DNA from: Clusia tigrina | Lineage: Eukaryota > Arthropoda > Insecta > Diptera > Clusiidae | Direction: 5' to 3' | Assembly (NCBI GenBank): GCA_920105625.2 | Contig: OV050031.1 | Span: 72,797,995 to 72,861,994 of the forward strand | DNA length: 64,000 nucleotides | Shown here: piece after piece, positions 36,627 to 49,540 of the stretch | Position numbering within the stretch: the first letter of the stretch is position 1 | Layout: each line of letters starts with the position of its first letter | Notes under the pieces: generated by a model | The model's input: the letters and a program-made list of their open reading frames with translations, nothing else | The model's database searches: none | Told to the model about the DNA's origin: nothing | Program-made: the position numbers and the translations under genes

Positions 36627-38144
36627 ATGAAGGCGACTGTACTACGGGCAGCGATAACGACTCTGAGCGGGGACCCAAGACGCATGAACAAAATAAATAA
36701 AGAAAACAACAACAACAATAACGAGGGAGCAAAAAACAAAAGCAGGGAGCAGGACCCTTTCAATAGAAGCTCCATACTGCGCCGGACCCCACCTAGTGGT
36801 GGGCAAGACCAGCGACTGACGGTGCGGAGAAACTCCCTGGCATGTAAGTCAGACATGCTAGGGAAGATGGCAATCTACCCGCCGCCGGAAGTGAATGCTA
36901 AGGGGAAAATGGCTGTGCTAGAGTGGCATGTCGAGGCACTCATCAGCTACATTGCGGAGCGACATAATGTCCATTCGGACATTATACGAAAGGCGGCGAA
37001 GATCCGCGACATGTGCCTAGAAGTGGCACAAGAACGGGATGCCGATGACATCGTCACCGTTTAACCACCACTACTGCATCGAGCCGACAAGAATATGCAA
37101 ACCTGCAAAGCGCAGGAGGACAAGGAGGTCCAAGCCAGCGTATCGCCACTGGCAAGGAGCTACGCGGATTCCGTTGCAATGCCGAAGCGTCCCCGCGAAA
37201 ACGGAGAAGACGACGGAACCAGCCCGACGAGCCGAGCGGTACCCAAAAGGCAGAAGGCGGATGCGGCAAGGGCGGCCATGATGAAGGCCGCCGCAGCTAA
37301 AAATACCACCAAGCCAGAAGTGGGTAAACCCGACGCAGTGGTGAAAAAGCCAGAATGGACGATGGTTCGTGCTCGCCCCCGGGCAAAGCCGTACACACTC
37401 GCTAAAGCGAAGCCGACCAGACCTGATACAATTGTCATCAAGGGAGCGGGAGTGACAACCTATGCGGAGATCTTGCGGAGGATAAAGACGGAGCCGCGGC
37501 TTGGGGAATTGGGAGAGAGAGTGAACAAAATAAGGACAACCGCGAAAGGTGAGCTGCTACTCGAATTAGCCACGACAGCGGACCCGAAGACGGTCACTCT
37601 GCGGGAAGCAGTAGCAAATACACTGGGGACTAGTTTGGAGGTGCGACAACTCACCCAGGAGACTCTGCTGGAAATAAAGGATTTGGACGAGATCACCACG
37701 GTAGAGGAAGTTCACGAAGCGCTGTGCAAACAGCTGAGCACTTTCGAAAAGCTCCCCATGACCGCGATTAGGTCCCTTCGGAGAGCGTACGGTGGAACGC
37801 AAACAGCAACCATCAGTTTTCCCCCTCTGGCAGCCGCAGCGCTACTGGCCGGGAAACTGAGAGTCGGATGGACCTCTTGTCGGGTGCGGGGAAAGGTAGT
37901 ACCCACACGTTGCTACAAGTGCATGGAGTTTGGGCATATTGCCAAAAAGTGCAGTAGCAACGAGGACTGGCGGAATCGGTGCTACAGATGCGGCGCCGAA
38001 GGCCACAACGCCAACGAGTGTAGCAAAAGCCCAACCTGTGCACTCTGCAAGACCAAAGGCCGCAAGGATACGAAGCACTCGACAGGATGCAGAATATGCC
38101 CGTCGTATAAGCAAGCTGTAAAGGAGTCAAAACGCATGGAATGA
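36627..38144 (+). pseudogene. R1-clade ORF1 (gag-like nucleic-acid-binding protein), one in-frame stop
   Basis: Gag-like protein expected to coat element RNA in the cytoplasm and carry it to the target. From ATG 36,627 the frame is open for 145 codons, hits TAA at 37,062-37,064, and continues in the same frame to TGA at 38,142-38,144, about 505 codons in all. The first part is basic and Asn-rich; the middle is Ala/Lys/Pro-rich. Near the C-terminus lie knuckles C-X2-C-X4-H-X4-C (CYKCMEFGHIAKKC), a second of the same spacing (CYRCGAEGHNANEC), and a third C-X2-C-X9-H-X3-C. The triple knuckle near the C-terminus is usual for R1/Jockey ORF1 proteins. A single substitution would explain the stop. 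An alternative is that translation restarts at Met 37,095, which would keep all the knuckles. Confidence 0.87.
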
Positions 38145-40965
38145 AGTTACTACTTGAGCAGACGGTGAGAGAGCACAAGATCGACGCCGCTGTGCTCAGT
38201 GAACCATATCGTCGGAAGCACCAAGGAGTCTGGGACGAGGACAATACTTGCCGAGCTGCAATATGGGTGTGTGGAGTCAAGCCACCTCAATTCGCGGACG
38301 TCAGGAGGGATGAAAACTACATCAGGGCAAAGATAGGAGGAACCACGGTTTACAGTTGCTACATGGCACCAAGCCTAACTACGGATGAGTTTGAGTCGGC
38401 GGTAGATAGACTCGTTCTAGATGCACACGGCAGGAACCCTGTAGTAATTGCTGGCGATTTCAACGCATGGGCAACTGAATGGGGCTGCGGCCGAACTACG
38501 CCAAAGGGTCATATCCTCATGGATGCACTCGCAGCACTTGACGTGATCCTCTTGAATACCGGCGAGATGACTTTTGCCAGAGGAGGTGCCAGTTCTGCGA
38601 TAGACCTAACCTTCGTAAGTAGCAGGCTGGTGAGAGGTGCAAAATGGCTGGTGAGTGACATATACACCCACAGCGACCACCAAGCTATCATCTGCGAACT
38701 GGAGAAGCCCCGGAATCGGCAGCGGATAGGTCCGACATTGAAAGGCTGGAGGACAAACAGCCTTGACGAAGACGTCCTAGAAATGATGCTTGAAGGTTTG
38801 GTGCTGGAAGGCAGTGCAGAATAAATGGCGAATCAGCTGGCAAGGAAGGTAGAAAACGCCTGCGACGCGGCAATCCCTAGGAGAGCATATGGTGGGAGGC
38901 ATAAACCTGTCTACTGGTGGACGGATGCAATAGGCGAGCTCCGTAAAGCATGCCATGCTGCGAGGAGAAGGTATCAACGTTCCATACGGAAACCGGATTC
39001 CCTGCAGAAGCACCAGGCCTTCAAGGAAGCCAGAACTGTTCTGAAGAAGGCAATTAATAAGACCAAGAGCACCAGATTCGCTGAATTATGCGCACAAGTT
39101 GAGCACGACCCATGGGGCATGGCATATAGACTTGTCATGCGAAAATTGCCCTGTTATAGGCAGCCAGCCCCAACCTGCCCAATGTTGCTCAGACGCATAG
39201 TGGCACAGCTCTTTCCAGTACAGAACTATGTCCCATACGAGCTCCCTCTGGAGCAAACGGAGGAATCAATACCCAGTGTGACTATAGCTGAGGTGTTGTG
39301 CGCGGTTGGGAAGTTTGGAGACCAGAAAGCACCCGGCCCAGATGGAATCCCCAACCGAGTGCTCAAGACCGCAGCTGCACTGAACCCAGAGCCACTGAGG
39401 AAAATGTACGACGCTTGCCTGAGAGAAGGCATTTTCCCCAAGAGATGGAAGAGGCAACGATTGGTCCTGGTGCTGAAAGCCAACAAATCAACAGAGGACC
39501 CTACAGCGTACCGCCCACTCTGCATGTTAGATACGGCGGGAAAAATTCTAGAACGGATAATCTGTGACAGGATTGATGAGGCCATTGCAAAATCTTGAGG
39601 GCTCTCAAAACGGCAATATGGTTTCCGGAAGGCGAGATGAGGGACGTGGACGCCATCAACGAACTTGTCCAGACGGCTAAAACAGCGATCCAGGGGCCCA
39701 TCTACCTGAGGCGAATGATTGCCAGCTACTTCAGCGATAGGATCCTGCCCTACCAGTTCGAAAAAGGTGTGGAGTCGCACAAGATTATCGGAGGAGTTCC
39801 CCAGGGATCGGTGCTTGGACCGTAACTCTGGAATGCTATGTACGACGGCATCTTCCGCGTACAGGTCCCTGATGGTGTCAAAATCATCGGATACGCGGAC
39901 GACATAGCATTGGTAATCACAGCTAAATACTTGGAGGAAGTGGTAGCAGAGGCCAACCGAACTGTGGCTACCGTCGGAAGATGGCTTGCAAACGTTGGAC
40001 TTAGCTTGGCGGAACACAAAACCGAGGCAATCCTGGTTTCGAGCCGCAGAGTATTGGAGGTAGTGGAAATAAGAGTTGGTAGATGTGCCATAACCACGAT
40101 TCCACACCTCAAGTACCTAGGAGTGTGGATAGACGCGCGGCTTACCTTCAAAGAACATCTGCGGCGCGTGGGAGATAAGGCAACAAACACATGTTCTCTC
40201 CTATGTAGAATAATGCCCAACGTGGGAGGACCCAGGCAGTGGAAAAGGCGACTCATCGCCGGGGTTGTCAGATCCATTATTCTCTATGGAGCGCCAATAT
40301 GGGCCGAAAACGCGGATGTGAAGCCTTACGTCCGCACCATTGAGGCAGCATACAGGAGAAGTGCACTACGAGTGATCTGCGCATACCGCACCGTATCCAC
40401 AGATGCCACCTTGGTAATAGCCGGCATGATTCCCGTGAACCTGCTAGCGAAAGAAGCGATGAACCTCTACCACGCCAAAGGGACACACGCGACAAATGTA
40501 GAGGAGCTCTTGGAAATTGGAAAGCGGAAGACCCTTCAAGAGTGAGAAGCCCAGTGGGATACTTCTACAAATGGTCGCTGGACAAGAAGGCTGATCCCCA
40601 ACATTCAGCAATGGGTAAGCAGGTCGCATGGTGAGGTGAATTTCTGCGTCACACAATTGCTGACAGTCCAAGGAGGTTTTCGGGCATACCTGCACAGATT
40701 CCACTTGGAGGAATCTCCCTACTGTGCAAACTGTGGAGGTACAGATATAGAAGATCCCAAACATGTCTTCTTCTATTGCCCACGTTATGAAAGTGCTAGA
40801 GTGGAACTACAAGGAGTATGTGGAGAGCCCGTGGTGCCCGACAACATAGTGCAGCATATGCTCGAGAGCCTGGAGAAATGGGCTGCGGTGTGTGACACCA
40901 CCGCCGCTATTATGAAAGACTTCCGCCACCAGGAGTGGCGAAGACGAGCAATGAAAAATAGCTAG
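38141..40965 (+). pseudogene. R1-clade ORF2 (endonuclease and reverse transcriptase), multiply disrupted
   Basis: The polyprotein that would nick the target and reverse-transcribe the element RNA there. The ATG at 38,141 overlaps the ORF1 stop as ATGA. The endonuclease region shows LSEPY, GDFNAW (D and N), AIDLTF and SDH, but the usual N-terminal Asn-containing motif is not seen, so a small deletion near 38,150 is likely. RT pieces follow: QKAPGPDGIPN, the AYRPLCMLDTAGKILER segment, GGVPQGSVLGP, YADD (39,892-39,903) and a thumb (LKYLGVWID). The C-terminus has C-X2-C-X9-H-X4-C (YCANCGGTDIEDPKHVFFYC). Lesions: TAA 38,822, TGA 39,596, a frameshift near 39,640, a deletion near 39,697, TAA 39,823 and TGA 40,543. 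The deletion removes the segment expected to hold RT motif A, including its catalytic Asp. RNase H is absent, as usual for R1. Confidence 0.88.
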
Positions 40966-42170
40966 GAGGGGTCCGCTGACCATACTGAGGCAGATAGGGG
41001 TAGATATAGGCATAGAGAAGGCAACAGACCCCCCAATCGACAGCGGCAGCGACTAAGACGCCTGCAGAGACGCTTACAGAGGCTGCGACGCCGACTGAGA
41101 CCACGACTGAGGCAGAGAGGGGTAGATATTAACATAGAGAAGGCAGCAGACCCCCCAACCGACAGCGGCAGCGACTGAAACGCCTACAGAGACGCTGACA
41201 GAGGCTGCGACGCCGACTGAGATTCCGACTGAGGCAGATAGGGGTAGATATAGGCATAGAGAAGGCAGCAGACTCCCCAATCGACAGCGGCAGCGACTGA
41301 GACGCCTACAGAGACGCTGACAGAGGCTGCGACGCCGACTGAGACGCCGACTGAGGCAGATACGGGTACATATAGGCATAGAGAAGGCAGCAGACTCCCC
41401 AATCGACAGCGGCAGCGACTGAGACGCCTACAGAGACGCTGACAGAGGCTGCGACGCCGACTGAAACGCCGACTGAGGCAGATAGGGGTAGATATAGGCA
41501 GAGAGAAGGCACCAGACCCCCCAATCGACAGCGGCAGCGACTGAGACGCCTACAGAGATGCTAACAGAGGCTGCGACGCCGACTGAGACTCCGACTGAGA
41601 CAGAGAGGGATAGACATAGGCATAGAGAAGGCAGCACACCCCCCAATCCACAGCGGCAGCGACTAAGACAGAGACGCTTACAGAGGTTGCGACGCCGACT
41701 GAGACGCCGACTGAGGCAGATAAAGGTAGATATAGGCATAGAGACGGCAGCAAACCCACCAATCGACATCGGCAAAAACTGAGACGCCTACAAAGACGTT
41801 GACAGAGGCTGCGACACCGACTGAGGCAGGTAGGGTTAGATATTGACATAGAGAAGGCAGCAGACCCCCAATCGACAGCGGCAGCGACTGAGAAGCATTC
41901 AGAAATGCTGACAGAGGTTGCGACTCCGATTGTGACGCCGACTTAGGCAGATAGGGATGGTCATAGGCAGAGAGAGGGCATCACACCCCCCCAACCGACA
42001 GCGGCAGCGACTCAGACGCCTACAGAGACGCTGGCAGAGGTTGCGATGAAGACTGAGACGCCGACTGAGGGAGAAAAGGGTAGATATAGCCATAGAGAAG
42101 GCAGCAGACCCCCCAATTCGACAGCGGCTGTGACTGAGACGCCTACAGAGACGCTGACAGAGGCTGCGAC

Positions 42171-42218
42171 GCCGACTGAGACGCCGACTGAGACGCCGAC
42201 TGAGACGCCGACTGAGGC
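42171..42218 (+). repeat. Four-copy run of the 12-bp module GCCGACTGAGAC
   Basis: Copies at 42,171, 42,183, 42,195 and 42,207, the last ending GAGGC as it merges into the non-modular half of the unit. This is the longest expansion of this module that I found. Confidence 0.95.
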
Positions 42219-45200
42219 AGAGAGGGGTAGATATAGGCATAGAGAAGGTGGCAGACCCCCCCAATCGACGGCGGCAGCGACTGAGAGGCCTACAGAGTCG
42301 CTGACAGAGACTACGACGACGACTGAGACGCCGACTGAGGCAGAGAGGGGTAGACATAGGCATAGAGAAGGCAGCAGACCCCCCAATCGACAGCGGCAAC
42401 AACTGAGACGCCTATAGAGACGCTGACGGAGGCTGCGACGCCGATTGAGACGCCGACTGAGGCAGATAGGGGTAGATATAGGCATAGAGAAGGCAGCATA
42501 CCCCCCAATCAACAGTGGCATCGACTGAGACGCCTACAGAGGCTGCGACGCCCACTGAGACGCCGACTGAGGAAGATAGGAGTAGATATAGGCATAGAGA
42601 AGGCAGCAGACACCCCCGCGACAGCGGCAGCGACTGATCCGCCTACAGAGACGCTGACAGAGGCGGCGACGCCGACTGAGGAAGATAGGAGTAGATATAG
42701 GCATAGAGAAGGCAGCAGACACCCCCAATCGACAGCAGCAGCGACTGAGACGCCTACAGAGACGCTGACAGAGGCTGCGACGCCGACTGAGACTCCGAAT
42801 GAGGCAGATAGGGGTAGATATAGGCATAGAGAAGGCAGCATAGAACCCCAATCAACAGTGGCATCGACGGAGACGCCTACAGAGACGCTGACAGAGGCTG
42901 CGACGCCGACTGAAGCAGATAGGGGTAGATATAGGCATAGAGAAGGCAGCAGACCCCCCAATCGACAGCTGAAACGACTGAGACGCCAGCAGAGGCTGCG
43001 ACGCCCACTGAGACGCCGACTGATGCAGATAGGGGTAGATATAGGCATAGAGAAGGCAGCAGACCCCCCACTCGACAGCGGCAGCGACTGATTCGCCTAG
43101 AGAGACGGTGACAGAGGCTGCGACGCCGTCTGAGACGCCGACTGAGGAAGATAGGAGTAGATATAGGCATAGAGAAGGCACCAGACACCCCCAATCGACA
43201 GCGGCAGCGACTGAGACGCCTACAGAGACGCTGACAGAGGCTGCGACGCCAACTGAGATGCCGACTGAGGCAGGTAGGGGTAGATATAGGCATAGAGAAG
43301 GCTGCAGAACCCCCAATCGACAGCGGCAGCGACTAAGACGCCTACAGAGACGCTGACAGAGGTTGCGATGCCGACTGAGACCCCAACTGAGGCAGAGAGG
43401 GGTAGATATTGGCATAGAGAAGGCAGGTGACCCCCAGTCGACAGCGGCAGCGACTGAAACGCCTACAGAGACGCTGACAGAGGCTGCGACGCCGACTGAG
43501 ATGCCGACTGAGGCAGATAGGGCTAGATATAGGCATAGAGAAGGCAGCAGACCCCCCAATCAGCAGCGGCATTGACTGAGACGCCTACAGAGACGCTGAC
43601 AGAGGCTGCGACGCCGACTGAGATGCCGACTGAGGCAGAGAGGGGTAGATATAGGCATAGAGAAGGCAGCACACCCCCCAATCGACGGCGGCAGCGACTG
43701 AGAGGCCTACAGAGACGCTGACAGAGGCTGCGACGCCGACTGAGACGCCGACTGAGGAAGATAGGAGTAGATATAGGCATAGAAAAGGCAGCAGACACCC
43801 CCAATCTACAGCGGCAGCGACTGAGATGCCTACAGAGACGCTCACAGAGGCTGCGACGCCGACTGAGACGCCGACTGAGGCATATACGGGTAGATATAGG
43901 CATAGAGAAGGCAGCAGACCCCCCCCAATCGACAGCGGAAGCGACTGAGACGCATACAGAGACGCTGACAGTGGCTGAGACGCCGACTGAGGCAGATAGG
44001 GGTAGATATAGGCATAGAGAAGGCAGCAGACCCCCCAATTAACAACGGCAGCGACTGAGACGCGTACAGAGACGGTGACAGAGGCTGCGAAGCCGACTGA
44101 GACGTCGACTGAGGCAGATACGGTTAGATGTAGGCATTGAGAAGGCAGCAGACCCCCCAATCGACAGCGGAAGCGACAGACACGCCGACAGAGACGCTGA
44201 GAGTGGCTGCGACGCCGACTGAGACGCCGACTGTGGCAGATAGGTGTAGATATAGGCATAGAGAAGGCACCAGACCACCCAATCGACAGCGGCAGCGACT
44301 GAGACGCCTACAGAGACGCTAACAGAGGCTGCGACGCCGACTGAGATGCCGACTGAGGCAGAGAGGGGTAGAAATAGGCATAGAGAAGGCAGCACAACGC
44401 CCCAATCGACGGCGGCAGCGACTGAGAGGCCTACAGAGACGCTGACAGAGGCTGCGACGCCGACTGAGATGCCGACTGAGGCAGATAGGGGTAGATATTG
44501 GCATAGAGAAGGCAGCAGACCCCCCAATCAACAACGGCAGCGACTGAGACGCCAATAGAGATGCTGACAGAGGCTGCGACGCCGACTGAGACGTCGCCTG
44601 AGGCAGATACAGTTAGATGTAGGCATAGAGATGGCAGCAGACCCCCCAATCGACAGCGGAAGCGACAGACACGCTGACAGAGACGCTGAGAGTGGCTGCG
44701 ACGCCGACTGAGACGCCGACTGTGGCAGATAGCTGTAGATATAGGCATAGAGAAGGCAGCAGACCCCCCAATCGACAGCGGAAGCGACTGAGACGCATAC
44801 AGAGACGCTGACAGTGGTAGATATAGGCATAGAGAAAGCAGCAGACCCCCCCAATCAACAGCAGCACCGACTGAGACGCCTACAGAGACGCTGACAGAGG
44901 CTGCGACGCCGACTGAGACGCCGACTGAGGCAGATACGGGTAGATATTGGCATAGAGAAGGCAGCAGACCCCCCAATCAACAACGGCAGCGACTGAGACG
45001 CCAATAGAGATGCTGACAGAGGCTGCGACGCCGACTGAGACGTCGACTGAGGCAGATATAGTTAGATGTAGGCATAGAGATGGCAGCAGACCCCCCAATC
45101 GACAGCGGAAGCGACAGACACGCTGACAGAGACGCTGAGAGTGGCTGCGACGCCGACTGAGACGCCGACTGTGGCAGATAGCTGTAGATATAGGCATAGA

Positions 45201-46448
45201 GAAGGCACCAGACCACCCAATCGACAGCGGCAGCGACTGAGACGCCTACAGAGACGCTAACAGAGGCTGCGACGCCGACTGAGATGCCGACTGAGGCAGA
45301 GAGGGGTAGATATAGGCATAGAGAAGGCAGCACACCCCCCAATCGACGGCGGCAGCGACTGAGAGGCCTACAGAGACGCTGACAGAGGCTGCGACGCCGA
45401 CTGAGACGCCGACTGAGGAAGATAGGAGTAGATATAGGCATAGAGAAGGCAGCAGACACCCCCAATCGACAGCGACAGCGACTGAGACGCCTACAGAGAC
45501 GCTGACAGAGGCTGCGACGCCAACTGAGGCAGATAGGGGTAGATATAGCCATAGAGAAGGCAGCAGACCCCCCCAATCGACAGCGGAAGCGACTGAGACG
45601 CATACAGAGACGCTGACAGTGGCTGCGACGCCGTCTGACGCAGATAGGGGTAGATATAGGCATAGAGAAAGCAGCAGACCCCCCAATCAACACCAGCACC
45701 GACTGAGACGCCTACAGAGACGCTGACAGAGGCTGCGACGCCGACTGAGACGCCGACTGAGGCAGATACGGGTAGATATTGGCATAGAGAAGGCAGCAGA
45801 CCCCCCAATCAACAGCAGCACCGACTGAGACGCCTACAGAGACGCTGACAGAAGCTGCGACGCCGACTGAGACGCCGACTGAGGCAGATACGGGTAGATA
45901 TTGGCATAGAGAAGGCAGCAGACCCCCCAATCGACGGCGGCAGCGACTGAGAGGCCTACAGAGACGCTGACAGAGGCTGCGACGCCGACTGAGATGCCGA
46001 CTGAGGCAGAGAGGGGTAGATATAGGCATAGAGAAGGCAGCACACCCCCCAATCGACGGCGGCAGCGACTGAGAGGCCTACAGAGACGCTGACAGAGGCT
46101 GCGACGCCAACTGAGGCAGATAGGGGTAGATATAGCCATAGAGAAGGCAGCAGACCCCCCCAATCGACAGCGAAAGCGACTGAGACGCATACAGAGACGC
46201 TGACAGTGGCTGCGACGCCGTCTGACGCAGATAGGGGTAGATATAGGCATAGAGAAAGCAGCAGACCCCCCAATCAACAGCAGCACCGACTGAGACGCCT
46301 ACAGAGACGCTGACAGAGGCTGCGACGCCGACTGAGACGCCGACTGAGGCAGATACGGGTAGATATTGGCATAGAGAAGGCAGCAGACCCCCCAATCAAC
46401 AGCAGCACCGACTGAGACGCCTACAGAGACGCTGACAGAGGCTGCGAC

Positions 46449-46484
46449 GCCGACTGAGACGCCGACTGAGACGCCGACTGAGGA
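46449..46484 (+). repeat. Three-copy run of the 12-bp module GCCGACTGAGAC
   Basis: Copies at 46,449, 46,461 and 46,473, the last ending GAGGAAG. It is flanked by units with one or two copies, so it is a local gain. Confidence 0.92.
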
Positions 46485-49059
46485 AGATACGGGTAGATAT
46501 TGGCATAGAGAAGGCAGCAGACCCCCCAATCAACAACGGCAGCGACGCCTACTGAGACGCCGACTGAGGAAGATAGGAGTAGATATAGGCATAGAGAAGG
46601 CAGCAGACCCCCCCCCAATCGACGGCGGCAGCGACTGAGATGCGTACAGAAACGCTGATAGAGACTACGACGACGACTGAGACGCCGACTGAGGCAGATA
46701 GGGGGTAGATATAGGCATAGAGAAAGCAGCAGACCCCCCAAATCGACGGCGGCAGCGACTGAGATGCGTACAGAGACGCTAACAGAGGCTGCGACGCCGA
46801 CTGAGATGCCGACTGAGGCAGAGAGGGGTAGACATAGGCATAGAGAAGGCAGCAGACCCCCCCAATCGACAGCGGCAACAACTAAGACGCCTACAGAGAC
46901 GCTGACAGAGGCTGCGACGCCGACTGAGACGTCGACTGAAGCAGATAGGGGTAGATATAGGCATAGAGAAGGCAGCATACACCCCAGTCAACAGCGGCAT
47001 CGACTGAGACGCCTACAGAGAAACTGACAGGGGGTGCGACGCCAACTGAGACGCCGACTGAGGTAGATAGGGGTAGATATAGGCATAGAGAAGGCAGCAG
47101 ACCCCCCCAATCGACAGCGGAAGCGACTGAGAAGCCTACAGAGACGCTGACACAGGCTGCGACGCCTACTGAGACCCCGATTGAGGCAGATAGGGTTAGA
47201 TATATGCATAGAGAAGGCAGCAGACCCACAATCGACAGCGGCAGCGACTGAGACGCCTACAGAGACGCTGACACAGGCTGCGACGCCGGCTGAGACGCCG
47301 ACTGAGGCAGAGAGAGGTAGATATAGGCATAGAGAAGGCAGCACACTCCCCAATCTACGGCGGCAGCGACTGTGAGGCCTACAGAGACGCTGACAGAGGC
47401 TGCCACGCCGACTGAGACGCCGACTGAGGAAGATAGGAGTAGATATAGGCATAGAGAAGGCAGCAGACACCCCCAATCGACAGCAGCAGCGACTGAGACG
47501 CCTAAAGAGACGCTGACAGAGGCTGCGACGCTGACTGAGACGCCGACTGAGGCAGATAGGGATAGATATAGGCATAGAGAAGGCAGCATACACCCCAGTC
47601 AACAGCGGCATCGACTGAGACGCCTACAGAGAAACTGACAGAGGGTGCGACGCCAACTGAGACGCCGACTGAGGTAGATAGGGGTAGATATAGGCATAGA
47701 GAAGGCAGCAGACCCCCCCAATCGACAGCGGAAGCGACTGAGACGCCTACAGAGACGCTGACAGTGCCTGCGACGCCGACTGAGGCAGATAGGGGTAGAT
47801 ATAGGCATAGAGAAAGCAGCAGACCCCCCCCCAATCAACAGCAGCACTGACTGAGACGCCTACAGAGACGCTGACAGAGGCTGCGACGACGACTGAGACG
47901 CCGACTGAGGCAGATAGGGGGTAGATATAGGCATAGAGAAAGCAGCAGACCCCCCAAATCGACGGCGGCAGCGACTGAGATGCGTACAGAGACGCTAACA
48001 GAGGCTGCGACGCCGACTGAAATGCCGACTGAGGCAGAGAGGGGTAGACATAGGCATAGAGAAGGCAGCAGACCCCCCCATTGGACAGCGGCAACAACTA
48101 AGACGCCTACAGAGACGCTGACAGAAGCTGCGACGCCGACTGAGACGTCGACTGAAGCAGATAGGGGTAGATATTGGCATAGAGAAGGCAGCAGACCCCA
48201 CAATCGACAGCGGAAGCGACAGACACGCTGACAGAGACGCTGAGAGTGGCTGCGACGCCGACTGAGACGCCGACTGTGGCAGATAGGTGTAGATATAGGC
48301 ATAGAGAAGGCACCAGACCACCCAATCGACAGCGGCAGCGACTGAGACGCCTACAGAGACGCTAACAGAGGCTGCGACGACGACTGAGATGCCGACTGAG
48401 GCAGAGAGGGGTAGATATAGGCATAGAGAAGGCAGCATACCCCCCAATTGACGGCGGCAGCGACTGAGAGGCCTACAGAGACGCTGACAGAGGCTGCGAC
48501 GCCGACTGAGATGCCGACTGAGGCAGATAGGGGTAGATATAGGCATAGAGAAGGCAGCAGACCCCCAAATCGACAGCGGAAGCGACTGAGACGCATACAG
48601 AGACGCTGACAGTGGCTGCGACGCCGTCTGACGCAGATAGGGGTAGATATAGGCATTGAGAAAGCAGCAGACCCCCCAATCAACAGCAGCACCGACTGAG
48701 ACGCCTACAGAGACGCTGACAGAGGCTGCGACGCCGACTGAGACGCCGACTGAGGCAGATACGGGTAGATATTGGCATAGAGAAGGCAGCAGACCCCCCA
48801 ATCAACAACGGCAGCGACAGAGACGCCTACAGAGATGCTGACAGAGGCTGCGACGCCGACTACGCAGATAGGGGTAGATATAGGCATAGAGAAAGCAGCA
48901 GACCCCCCAATCAACAGCAGCACCGATTGAGACGCCTACAGAGACGCTGACAGAGGCTGTGACGCCTAATAGATAGAGGTAGATATAGGCATAGAGAAGG
49001 CAGCAGACCACCAATCGACAGCGGCAGCAACTGAGACGCCTACAGAGACGCTGACACAG

Positions 49060-49540
49060 GCTGCGACGCCTACTGAGACCCCGATTGAGGCAGATAGGGT
49101 TAGATATAGGCATAGAGAAGGCAGCAGACCCACAATCGACAGCGGCAGCGACTGAGACACATACAGAGACGCTGACACAGGCTGCGACGCCGGCTGAGAC
49201 GCCGACTGAGGCAGAGAGAGGTAGATATATTCATAGAGAAGGCAGCACACTCCCCAATCTACGGCGGCAGCGACTGTGAGGCCTACAGAGACGCTGACAG
49301 AGGCTGCCACGCCGACTGAGACGCCGACTGAGGAAGATAGGAGTAGATATAGGCATAGAGAAGGCAGCAGACACCCCCAATCGACAGCAGCAGCGACTGA
49401 GACGCCTAAAGAGACGCTGACAGAGGCTGCGACGCTGACTGAGACGCCGACTGAGGCAGATAGGGATAGATATAGGCATAGAGAAGGCAGCATACCCCCC
49501 AGTCAACAGCGGCATCGACTGAGACGCCTACAGAGAAACT
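49060..49540 (+). repeat. Recurrent higher-order segment (also about 13.84, 47.16, 52.04, 56.74 and 61.63 kb)
   Basis: Units starting with a CCCGATTGAGGCAGATAGGG variant, followed by a GACCCACAATCGACAGCGG unit with GCTGACACAGGC, recur six times. The copy here and those at 47.16 and 52.04 kb then share CACACTCCCCAATC, GGCGGCAGCGACTGTGAGG and CATACCCCCCAGTCAACAGC (CATACACCCCAGTC at 47.6 kb). Spacings between successive block D copies are about 1.9, 3.0, 4.7 and 4.9 kb. The copy near 13.84 kb is the only one in block B. Confidence 0.82.

Larger units (their letters stand above)
35991..40983 (+). mobile_element. Degenerate R1-clade non-LTR retrotransposon
   Basis: A non-satellite insert of about 5.0 kb on the plus strand: a 636-bp upstream region, a gag-like ORF1 with CCHC knuckles, and ORF2 with apurinic-type endonuclease, reverse transcriptase (YADD) and a C-terminal cysteine motif, without RNase H. 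That order is typical of the R1 clade. The left end is against satellite at 35,990/35,991. The right end is only 18 bp past the ORF2 stop, so the 3' UTR and any poly(A) are missing. No clear target-site duplication is found; a 4-bp CATA near each end is too short to trust. Several stops, a frameshift and deletions show that the copy is dead. Confidence 0.88.

Noticed and set aside
35991..40983. R1 insertion at the canonical 28S rDNA site
   Set aside because: Both flanks are the 122-bp satellite. No rRNA sequence is present in the window.
35986..40984. CATA as a target-site duplication of the R1-clade element
   Set aside because: Four bases occurring in every unit, with the right border apparently a deletion. 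Too weak to claim.
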